Origin: Variovorax paradoxus
GTDB taxonomy: Bacteria > Pseudomonadota > Gammaproteobacteria > Burkholderiales > Burkholderiaceae_C
Assembly (NCBI RefSeq): GCF_030815855.1
Contig: NZ_JAUSXG010000001.1
Location: forward strand, 5,518,001-5,582,000
Length of the DNA: 64,000 bases
Reading direction: 5' to 3'
Below the pieces are notes generated by a model. The model was not told the DNA's origin. It searched no databases and saw only the letters and a program-made list of their open reading frames with translations. The position numbers were made by a program, and so were the translations under genes. Within the stretch, counting starts at the first letter, position 1. Each line of letters begins with the position of its first letter. Below are positions 17,589-25,212 of this stretch, in pieces.

Positions 17589-18738
17589 GAGAAATGGACT
17601 CCAGTGGCTGGTTGGCCTCGCGATCGTAGCAACGCTGGCCGGCTGCTCGGTCGGGCCGCGCGTGCCCGACACACCGGCGCGGCCCGCTGCCACGCCCCCG
17701 CGCGACCTCGGACCTTTGACCGGCTCGCTGGCGCACCCCAAGAGCCGATGGGTGCCGGTCGGCTGGTCAGAGCTGCCGGGCTTCGGCGACGACCCATTGC
17801 ACGAAGCCTGGATTGCGCTGCTCGCCAACTGCGCGCGTCCCAACGCGGCCTTTGCGCCGCTGTGCCGCGACGTGCGCCAGCTGGCCATCGCCACGCCGGA
17901 GGAACAACGTCAGTGGATGACCGAGAGGCTGCAGCCCTACCGGGTCGAGTCGCTCGCAGGCTCGAGCGAAGGCAAGCTCACGAGCTACTACGAGCCGGTG
18001 TACGAAGCCTCGCGCGTGCCCACCGCCGCTTTCAACGTGCCGATCTACCAGGCACCCGAGGGCCTGGTGCCGCGCCGCCCCTGGTACACCCGCCAGGAAA
18101 TCGACACGCTGCCCGAGGCCCAGGCCGCCCTGCGCGGCCGCGAGATCGCATGGATGGCCGATCCCATCGACGCGCTCATGCTGCACATCCAGGGCTCGGG
18201 GCGCCTTCGCATCACCGAAGCCAACGGCGTGCAGCGCACTGTGCGCGTGGCGTTCTCGGCCACCAACGAGCAGCCTTACAAGAGCGTGCAGCAATGGCTG
18301 ATTTCGCAAGGCGTGACCAAGGTCGGCAAGTGGCCTGACGACACCAAGGCATGGGCCGCGCAGAACCCGCAGCGCGTGTCGCAGTTGCTGTGGAGCAATC
18401 CGCGCTATGTGTTCTTCCGCGAAGAAACGATGAGCGAACTCGATGCGGCGTTCGGCCCGCGCGGGGCGCAAGGCGTGCCGCTCACGGCGGGGCGCTCCAT
18501 CGCGGTCGACCGCGAGAGCATTCCCTATGGCACGCCTGTCTGGCTCGCTTCGAGCGGCCCCGCGGCGCAGCTGCAGAAGCTCGTGGTGGCGCAGGACACC
18601 GGCAGCGCCATCCTCGGCGCGGTGCGCGCCGACTACTTCGCCGGCACCGGCGCCGATGCCGGCCGCCTCGCCGCGAGCATGAACCAGCCGCTGCGCCTGT
18701 GGGCGCTTTGGCCGAGGCAAATACCAGCGCCGCCCTGA
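17587..18738 (+). CDS. mltA: Membrane-bound lytic murein transglycosylase A
   Basis: 383 residues. The N-terminal lipoprotein signal MRNGLQWLVGLAIVATLAGC (Cys20) fixes the start at 17587 although the ribosome-binding site is weak. The MltA domain shows GKLTSYYEPVYEASR, QGLVPRRPWYTR-like and ALMLHIQGSGRL segments. The C-terminal 3D domain carries its acidic signature (VAQDTGSAI and RADYFAGTG). MltA enzymes cut peptidoglycan to 1,6-anhydromuropeptides from the outer membrane. The gene diverges from the small membrane protein and shares start-codon bases with it. Confidence 0.93.
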   Translation: MRNGLQWLVGLAIVATLAGCSVGPRVPDTPARPAATPPRDLGPLTGSLAHPKSRWVPVGWSELPGFGDDPLHEAWIALLANCARPNAAFAPLCRDVRQLAIATPEEQRQWMTERLQPYRVESLAGSSEGKLTSYYEPVYEASRVPTAAFNVPIYQAPEGLVPRRPWYTRQEIDTLPEAQAALRGREIAWMADPIDALMLHIQGSGRLRITEANGVQRTVRVAFSATNEQPYKSVQQWLISQGVTKVGKWPDDTKAWAAQNPQRVSQLLWSNPRYVFFREETMSELDAAFGPRGAQGVPLTAGRSIAVDRESIPYGTPVWLASSGPAAQLQKLVVAQDTGSAILGAVRADYFAGTGADAGRLAASMNQPLRLWALWPRQIPAPP

Positions 18739-18762
18739 CTCGAGGCTGAACGTTTCACGCGG

Positions 18763-18781
18763 GTGTCATGCGAACTGACTA
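18763..18781 (+). promoter_or_regulatory. Possible Pho box upstream of phoX
   Basis: GTGTCAT (18763-18769) matches the PhoB half-site CTGTCAT at six of seven bases. A weaker second half-site (CTGACTA, 18775-18781) follows. It lies 46 bp before the phosphatase ATG. The second half is poor, so this is only a suggestion that fits the downstream gene. Confidence 0.35.
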
Positions 18782-18826
18782 CCTTCGCGGGTTGATTTCT
18801 TGTTCAACCCACGAAAGATATTGCGC

Positions 18827-21094
18827 ATGACCGCAAACTCCCGCAGCGACGATCCTTCGATCGATCTTGACGACATCGGCACCAACCCCAGCTCGAACCC
18901 TTCTTTCACCGATCTGATCGCGTCGCGCCTGAGCCGCCGCCATCTGTTCGGCCTGGGTGTCGGCACGGCCGGCACCGCGTTGCTGCAGGCATGCGGCGGC
19001 GGTAGCGGCGGCGGGGGCGTCGGCTTCCCCGTGCTGCCCCCTGCACCGGCTCCCGCTCCGCCTGCACCGCCGCCGCCCGCGCCCGCGCCCGCTCCGCCGG
19101 CGCCGGCACCCCTCAAGCTCAACTTCAATGCCGTGGCCAAGAGCCTCGACGACGTGGTGAGCGTGCCTGCCGGCTACACCGCCAGCGTGCTGTATCGCCT
19201 CGGTGACCCGATTGCCGCGGGCGTGGCTGCCTACAAGAACGACGGCACCGACGATCCCGCCACCTACGACCGGCGCGCGGGCGACCACCATGACGGCATG
19301 ACCTTCTTCGGCATGAATGCCTCGAACAAGTGGGACGCGGCCAACGCCTCTCGCGGCCTGCTCGTGATGAACCACGAAGCCATCACGCCGCTGTTTCTGC
19401 ACCCCACAGGCCAGACCATCACCGGCACCGGCAATGCCGCGGTCCGCACCGTCGCAGACGAAGTGCTGCGCGAGTTCTACCTGCACGGCGTGAGCGTGGT
19501 CGAGGTCCACAAGAACGGCAACAGCTGGAGCTACAAGCAGGACTCGAGCTTCAACCGCCGCGTGCACACGCTCACCGAAATGACGTTCTCGGGCCCGGCC
19601 GCCAAGACCGACTACCTGAAGACCAAGTATTCGACCGACGGCAGCAAGACCCGCGGCACGCTCAACAACTGCGCCAACGGCACCACGCCGTGGGGCACCT
19701 ACCTCACCTGCGAAGAGAACTGGGCCGGCTACTTCCGCCGCATTGCAGCCACCGACAACGCCAGTCGCACCGCCAAGGAAATCACCTCGTTCAGCCGCTA
19801 CGGTGTTTCGAGCACCGGCCGCGAACTGTGGGCCACCGTCACGCCCGACACGGCCGACAACATCTACGGCCGCTGGAACACCCAGGTGACCGGCGCCACC
19901 GCCACCGACGATTTCCGCAACGGCGCCAACACCTACGGCTGGGTGGTCGAGATCGATCCGTTCAACCCGGCCAGCACGCCCAAGAAGCGCACCGCGCTCG
20001 GCCGCTTCGGCCATGAAGGCGCCTGCCTCGGCCTGGTCGTGGTCGGCAAGCCGCTGGTCTGGTACATGGGTGACGACTCGCAGAACGAATACCTCTACAA
20101 GTTCGTCTCCACCAAGGCCTGGGATGCGGCCGACATCGGCGGCGGCATGGCGGCCGGCGACAAGTACATGGACGACGGCAAGCTGTATGTCGCGCGCTTC
20201 AACGCCGACGGCACCGGCAACTGGCTGGAGCTTTCGCTCGGCGTGAACGGCATCACTTCCGGCAACGCGGCCTACGCCTTCGCCGATGCGGCCGATGTCG
20301 TCGTCAACGCGCGCCTCGCGGCCGACATTGCCGGCGCGACCCGGATGGACCGCCCCGAGTGGACCGCCGTCAACCCGAAGAACGGCGAGGTGTACCTCAC
20401 CCTCACCAACAACGCCGCGCGCACCCTCGGCACGACCGACGCCGCCAATCCGCGCTACTACAACGACCCCAAGGGCGTGGCGCAGACGGCGCAAAAGGGC
20501 AACCCGAACGGCCACGTCATTCGCTTTGCCGACGCCGGCGGCGATCCCGCGGCGGTCAGCTTCAAGTGGGACGTCTACCTGTTCGGCGCCCGCTCCACCG
20601 CATCGGCCGACGTGAACCTGTCCAACCTGGTGGCCGACAACGACTTCTCCAGCCCCGACGGCATGTGGTTCAGCCATGCGACCACCGGCCTGCTGTGGCT
20701 GGAGACCGACGACGGCAAGTACACCGACGTGACCAACTGCATGTTGCTTGCCGCACTGCCCGGCCAGGTGGGCGATGGCGCCGCGAGGACCATCACCAAT
20801 GTCGACGGTGCCAACACGGCGACACAGGCCACCTTCATCGGCAAGGCGCCCGGCACCGACGGCCTGCGCCGCTTCCTGGTCGGCCCGAAGGACTGCGAGA
20901 TCACCGGCATCGCCGAATCGGGCGACGGCCGCGCGCTGTTCGTCAACATCCAGCACCCGGGTGAGACAACCGCTGCCGCAAGCATCACCGACCCGACGAA
21001 GTTCGGCAGCCACTGGCCCGAAGGCGGCACTGCCCGCCCGCGTTCGGCCACGGTCGTCATCACCAAGGACGACGGCGGCCTGATCGGCCTCTGA
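18827..21094 (+). CDS. phoX: PhoX-family alkaline phosphatase, Tat-exported lipoprotein
   Basis: 755 residues. The N-terminus has a twin-arginine motif (SRRHLFGLG, Arg37-Arg38) and then LLQAC (Cys56), so it should be exported folded by Tat and probably lipidated. A Pro/Ala-rich linker (about 65-100) leads into the PhoX/DUF839 beta-propeller (HDGMTFFG, LLVMNHEA, CEENWAGYF, RFGHEGACLG, VYMGDD-like, NPNGHVIRF, FSSPDGMWFSH). PhoX enzymes use calcium and iron to release phosphate from organic esters during phosphate starvation. The ATG at 18827 is preferred to a TTG nine codons upstream (18800), which lacks a ribosome-binding site. A possible Pho box lies upstream. Confidence 0.87.
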   Translation: MTANSRSDDPSIDLDDIGTNPSSNPSFTDLIASRLSRRHLFGLGVGTAGTALLQACGGGSGGGGVGFPVLPPAPAPAPPAPPPPAPAPAPPAPAPLKLNFNAVAKSLDDVVSVPAGYTASVLYRLGDPIAAGVAAYKNDGTDDPATYDRRAGDHHDGMTFFGMNASNKWDAANASRGLLVMNHEAITPLFLHPTGQTITGTGNAAVRTVADEVLREFYLHGVSVVEVHKNGNSWSYKQDSSFNRRVHTLTEMTFSGPAAKTDYLKTKYSTDGSKTRGTLNNCANGTTPWGTYLTCEENWAGYFRRIAATDNASRTAKEITSFSRYGVSSTGRELWATVTPDTADNIYGRWNTQVTGATATDDFRNGANTYGWVVEIDPFNPASTPKKRTALGRFGHEGACLGLVVVGKPLVWYMGDDSQNEYLYKFVSTKAWDAADIGGGMAAGDKYMDDGKLYVARFNADGTGNWLELSLGVNGITSGNAAYAFADAADVVVNARLAADIAGATRMDRPEWTAVNPKNGEVYLTLTNNAARTLGTTDAANPRYYNDPKGVAQTAQKGNPNGHVIRFADAGGDPAAVSFKWDVYLFGARSTASADVNLSNLVADNDFSSPDGMWFSHATTGLLWLETDDGKYTDVTNCMLLAALPGQVGDGAARTITNVDGANTATQATFIGKAPGTDGLRRFLVGPKDCEITGIAESGDGRALFVNIQHPGETTAAASITDPTKFGSHWPEGGTARPRSATVVITKDDGGLIGL

Positions 21095-21109
21095 TCGGTT
21101 GCGCTGGTC

Positions 21110-21141
21110 GCTACCCCCGGTTGCGTGCAGCCTGGGGTAGC
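21110..21141. repeat. Inverted repeat between convergent genes
   Basis: GCTACCCC (21110-21117) and GGGGTAGC (21134-21141) form an 8-bp perfect stem with a 16-nt loop between the convergent phoX and lrp stops. There is no T-tract, so termination is possible but unproven. Confidence 0.5.
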
Positions 21142-21149
21142 CGAGCGAG

Positions 21150-21614
21150 CTAGCGAGGCAACGGCAGCGCCGTCTTGTAGCGCACCTGCTTGAGCGCAAA
21201 GCTCGAGCGGATTTTTTCGATGCCTGGAATCGGCGTGAGCTGTTCCAGGATGAACTTCTCCAGCGCCGCCATGTCCGCCACCGCGATGCGGATCAGGTAG
21301 TCGCTGTCGCCCGTCATCAGGTAGCACTCCATCACCTCGTCGTGCTCGGCGATGCGCTGCTCGAAGTCGGCGAGCGACTGCTTGCTTTGCGTCGTGAGGC
21401 TGATCGAGATGAACACGTTGAGCCCGAGGCCCAGCGCCTTCGCATTCGCGAGCGCCACGTAGCGGTCGATCACGCCGCCGGTCTCGAGCGCCTTCACACG
21501 CGCAAGGCACGGCGAGGGCGACAGCTGAACGCGGCGCGCCAGCTCCACGTTCGACAGCCCGCCGTCGCGTTGCAGCTCGTCGAGGATGCGCAGGTCAATG
21601 GTGTCGAGTTGCAC
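21150..21614 (-). CDS. Lrp/AsnC-family transcriptional regulator (MdeR-like)
   Basis: 154 residues. N-terminal winged helix-turn-helix (about 4-62, DLRILDELQRDGGLSNVELA) and C-terminal RAM/AsnC ligand domain (about 68-145, ending EKIRSSFALKQVRYKTALPL). It diverges from a large E1-type dehydrogenase with 105 bp between starts. In Pseudomonas putida an Lrp-type regulator (MdeR) controls the methionine gamma-lyase gene and an E1-like dehydrogenase gene (MdeB), so this protein probably controls the neighbouring gene in response to an amino acid. The assignment as MdeR is by context only. Confidence 0.88.
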   Translation of the reverse strand: MQLDTIDLRILDELQRDGGLSNVELARRVQLSPSPCLARVKALETGGVIDRYVALANAKALGLGLNVFISISLTTQSKQSLADFEQRIAEHDEVMECYLMTGDSDYLIRIAVADMAALEKFILEQLTPIPGIEKIRSSFALKQVRYKTALPLPR

Positions 21615-21719
21615 GAAATGCGGCTTCAGATTGGATTGGCGGAATTTTATGCTGAGCTGCTGCCATGGATATCCCTGAACCGGTAGCTAATTCTTGTCGG
21701 TGCGGCCTAAAGTGCCGTC

Positions 21720-24380
21720 ATGAACGCCCCGATTTCCACCGACCAGATGCGCGCATTGCTGCTCGACACGCCGCTCTCGCACGACCCCGATCCTGCAGAG
21801 ACCGCCGAATGGCGCGACGCCTTCCTGGCGGTGGCGCAAACCCACGGCGCCCAACGCGCACGGCAGATGCTGGTGGAGCTCGCCCGGCTTGCGAGCCAGC
21901 AACGCATCGGCTGGCAGCCCGAGCTCGCGACGCCGTATGTCAACACCATTGCGGTGGAAGACCAGCCGCCGTTTCCGGGCGATCTGGCCATCGAGGAGCG
22001 CCTGGCTTCGCTGATGCGCTGGAACGCGCTCGCGATGGTGGCCAAGGCCAACCAGGCGTATGGCGAACTCGGCGGGCACATTGCAAGCTATGCGAGCGCG
22101 GCCGATCTGTTCGAGACCGGCTTCAATCACTTCTTCCATGCGCGCGATGAAAATCATCGAGGCGACTTGGTGTTCTTCCAGCCGCATAGCGCGCCCGGCG
22201 TCTACGCGCGCGCGTACCTCGAAGGCCGCCTCGGCGAAGAAGACCTGAAGCACTACCGGCAGGAACTGACGGCGCCCGCCTTCACTCAGGGCAGCGGCGC
22301 GCGCGGCCTCAGCAGCTATCCGCATCCGTACCTGATGCCGGACTTCTGGCAGTTCCCCACCGGTTCGATGGGCATCGGCCCCATCAGCTCGATCTACCAC
22401 GCGCGCTTCATGCGCTACCTCACGCACCGCAACCTGCTCGACTGCGAAGGCCGCAAAGTGTGGGGCGTGTTCGGCGACGGCGAAATGGACGAGCCCGAAT
22501 CGATGAGCGCATTGACGCTCGCCGCGCGCGAGAGGCTCGACAACCTCGTGTGGGTCGTCAACTGCAACCTGCAGCGCCTGGACGGCCCGGTGCGCGGCAA
22601 CGGCCGCATCATCGACGAGCTCGAAAAGCTCTTCGCGGGTGCGGGCTGGAACGTCATCAAGCTCGTGTGGGGCAGCGACTGGGACGGCCTCTTCGCGCAG
22701 GACGTGAGCGGTGCACTCGCACGCGTGTTCGCCCACACCGTCGACGGCCAGATGCAGACCTTCGCGGCGAAGGACGGCCGCTTCAACCGCGACAACTTTT
22801 TCGGGCAGAACCCCGAACTCGCGCGCCTGGCCGAAGGCATGACCGACGAGCAGATCGACCGCCTGAAGCGCGGCGGCCACGACCTTGTGAAGATTTACGC
22901 CGCTTATGCAGCCGCTGCCGCCCACAAGGGCCAGCCCACCGTCATCCTCGCCCACACCAAGAAGGGCTACGGCATGGGCAGCGCCGCGCAGGGCAAGATG
23001 ACGACGCACTCGCACAAGAAGATGGGCGACGTCGATTTGCTCGAATTTCGCGACCGCTTCAGCCTGCCGCTCACCGACGCGCAGGCCATTGCGATGGACT
23101 TCTACCGCCCGCCCAAAGACAGCGCCGAGATGCAGTACCTGCGCAGCCACCGTGCCGCACTCGGAGGCGCCATGCCCCGCCGCGAAACCGCATGCGACGC
23201 GGTGCCCAAGCCCGACATAGCGAGCTACGCGCAGTTCGCGACAGCGGCGGCCGGCAAGGAAATGAGCACCACCATGGCCTTCGTGCGCATGCTCGGCAAC
23301 CTCATGAAAGACAAGGCCCTGGGCCCGCGCATCGTGCCCATCGTGGCCGACGAGGCGCGGACCTTCGGCATGGCCAACCTGTTCAAGCAGGTGGGCATCT
23401 ACTCGAGCGTGGGCCAGCGCTATGCGCCCGAAGACATCGGCTCCGTGCTCAGCTACCGCGAAGCCACCGACGGCCAGATCCTCGAAGAAGGCATCAGCGA
23501 AGCCGGCGCCATTGCCAGCTGGACGGCCGCGGCCACCAGCTACAGCGTGCACGGCCTGGCCATGCTGCCCTTCTACATCTACTACTCGATGTTCGGCTTC
23601 CAGCGCGTGGGCGACGCCATCTGGGCCGCGGCCGACCAGCGCGCACGCGGCTTTTTGCTGGGTGCCACCTCAGGCCGCACCACGCTCGGCGGCGAAGGCC
23701 TGCAGCACCAGGACGGCAGCAGCCACCTCGTGGCCGCGACCATCCCGAACTGCAAGGCCTACGACCCGGCCTATGCGGGCGAGATGGCCGTCATCGTCGA
23801 CGCGGGCATCCGCGAAATGATGGTCGAGCAGAAGGACGTTTTCTATTACGTCACGCTCATGAACGAGAACTACGCGCAGCCCGATGTGCCCGAGGGTGCG
23901 GAGGCGGACATCCTGCGCGGCTGTTATCGCTTCGGCGTGTATGCGCCGGCTTCAGGCCAGGCGAAAAAGACGAAGGTCACGCTGCTGGGCTCGGGCGCGA
24001 TCCTCACCGAAGTCGTCAAGGCCGCGCAGTTGCTGGCCGAGGAAGGCATCGAGGCCGAGGTGTTCAGCGTGACGAGCTGGAGCGAACTTGCGCGTGATGG
24101 CTTGGCTTGCGAGCAACGCGCGATCGCAGGTGAGAAGGACGCCGGTGTGCCGTTCATCGCGCAGCAGCTCGGTGCGAGCGGCAAGGGGCCGATCATTGCC
24201 GCCACCGACTACGTGCGCGCTGTGCCAGAGAGCGTGCGCGCCTTCTTGCCCGAAGGCCGCCGCTATCTCACGCTGGGAACGGATGGATTCGGCCGCAGCG
24301 ACACGCGCGCGGCGCTGCGGGAGTTCTTCGGGGTGGATGCGGGGAGCATTGCGCGGGCTGCGCGGTATGCGTTGGGGTGA
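21720..24380 (+). CDS. AceE/MdeB-like homodimeric 2-oxoacid dehydrogenase E1
   Basis: 886 residues, the length of homodimeric pyruvate dehydrogenase E1. Visible marks are the GSMGIGPISSIYHARF block, the thiamin diphosphate motif GDGEMDEPES...NCNLQRLDGPVRGN, a TKKGYGMG loop, and the transketolase C-terminal half (DEARTFGM, TSGRTTLGGEGLQHQDGSSH). No lipoyl domain is present, so it needs separate E2/E3 partners. Standing alone beside an Lrp-type regulator is typical of MdeB, which oxidises 2-oxobutyrate from methionine breakdown, rather than of the aceEF operon. Methionine gamma-lyase (mdeA) is not in the window. It could equally act on pyruvate. Confidence 0.85.
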   Translation: MNAPISTDQMRALLLDTPLSHDPDPAETAEWRDAFLAVAQTHGAQRARQMLVELARLASQQRIGWQPELATPYVNTIAVEDQPPFPGDLAIEERLASLMRWNALAMVAKANQAYGELGGHIASYASAADLFETGFNHFFHARDENHRGDLVFFQPHSAPGVYARAYLEGRLGEEDLKHYRQELTAPAFTQGSGARGLSSYPHPYLMPDFWQFPTGSMGIGPISSIYHARFMRYLTHRNLLDCEGRKVWGVFGDGEMDEPESMSALTLAARERLDNLVWVVNCNLQRLDGPVRGNGRIIDELEKLFAGAGWNVIKLVWGSDWDGLFAQDVSGALARVFAHTVDGQMQTFAAKDGRFNRDNFFGQNPELARLAEGMTDEQIDRLKRGGHDLVKIYAAYAAAAAHKGQPTVILAHTKKGYGMGSAAQGKMTTHSHKKMGDVDLLEFRDRFSLPLTDAQAIAMDFYRPPKDSAEMQYLRSHRAALGGAMPRRETACDAVPKPDIASYAQFATAAAGKEMSTTMAFVRMLGNLMKDKALGPRIVPIVADEARTFGMANLFKQVGIYSSVGQRYAPEDIGSVLSYREATDGQILEEGISEAGAIASWTAAATSYSVHGLAMLPFYIYYSMFGFQRVGDAIWAAADQRARGFLLGATSGRTTLGGEGLQHQDGSSHLVAATIPNCKAYDPAYAGEMAVIVDAGIREMMVEQKDVFYYVTLMNENYAQPDVPEGAEADILRGCYRFGVYAPASGQAKKTKVTLLGSGAILTEVVKAAQLLAEEGIEAEVFSVTSWSELARDGLACEQRAIAGEKDAGVPFIAQQLGASGKGPIIAATDYVRAVPESVRAFLPEGRRYLTLGTDGFGRSDTRAALREFFGVDAGSIARAARYALG

Positions 24381-24395
24381 ACGGAGCGATTGCTG

Positions 24396-25121
24396 CTATT
24401 CCTGTTTCGGAAAGTCGTTGTTCATCACCCGGCCCACGGTGGCGAACAGTTCCTGGCGCACGCCCTCATAGGCCGCCTTGTTTTCTTTGAGCAAGGTGTC
24501 ATAGGCAAAGTAGGTGGGACCGCCCCGGTTTGACATGACGGAGTTCCACGTGATGGGCTGCAGCTTGTCGTCGCGCAGGGCGTACTCCACCGTAATGATC
24601 GGCCGGAAGTCCGCGGTCAAGCTGGGTGCTCCGTAACCGGCGGTGATGCGCAGCAGCATCACCTCGTACCCCGGCGTAGCCCTCAAGCCGGCGAGTTCCA
24701 TTTTTCGTGCGGCGCCCGTGACGCGATCACTTGGCGTGAGCTTGACCTCGCGACCTGTCGCGCGCAGGGCTTCGGCCAGGCGTTCGGCGTATTCCCGATG
24801 AAGCGTCAGCTCGCCCTGGCTTTCTTCTATCGCCTGCTGAAAGCGTTTGCTGCGGCTCGCGACTTGGTCCATCGAGTTGCTGCGACTGGCAACGTCAGCG
24901 CCAATCGCCACCAGCACCCCCACAGGCCCGAGCAACCCGCCGAACCCGGCTGTCGGGGTCGCACCGGTATCCAGAACTGTTAGTTCGGACTTGGCGTTGT
25001 AGACGATCTCGACCCGGGGATGTGACAGCGGCTCTGGCTCTTCATTGCTCGCTTGCTTGGACCGCCCGGCGCAAGCAACGAGCATGACTGCAATGGTGCA
25101 GACGGTGATGATGCGTTTCAT
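24396..25121 (-). CDS. Lipoprotein of unknown function downstream of the TpsB gene
   Basis: 241 residues from ATG 25121 (GGGAGC upstream). The signal peptide ends in lipobox LVAC (Cys17). A glycine-rich hydrophobic patch (AGFGGLLGPVGVLVAIGADVASRS, about 60-85) precedes a mixed alpha/beta body. No catalytic motif or known family is recognised. It is the last gene on the minus strand of the two-partner secretion locus, 91 bp after the TpsB stop, and may help assembly or surface display of the exoprotein; Burkholderia-type CDI loci also carry a small lipoprotein gene (bcpO), though usually before the transporter gene. Confidence 0.72.
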   Translation of the reverse strand: MKRIITVCTIAVMLVACAGRSKQASNEEPEPLSHPRVEIVYNAKSELTVLDTGATPTAGFGGLLGPVGVLVAIGADVASRSNSMDQVASRSKRFQQAIEESQGELTLHREYAERLAEALRATGREVKLTPSDRVTGAARKMELAGLRATPGYEVMLLRITAGYGAPSLTADFRPIITVEYALRDDKLQPITWNSVMSNRGGPTYFAYDTLLKENKAAYEGVRQELFATVGRVMNNDFPKQE

Positions 25122-25212
25122 GGTGCTCCCTCTCATTCGGATACTTTGAAATATGTTTTTGGCGGACCAAGGTGATCTCAGGCTGAGCCAGTTGCGCGGC
25201 GTCAAGCGCCAA

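Noticed and set aside
24381..24396. Possible terminator between the convergent E1 and lipoprotein genes
   Set aside because: Only 15 bp separate the stops and no stem followed by a T-tract is present.
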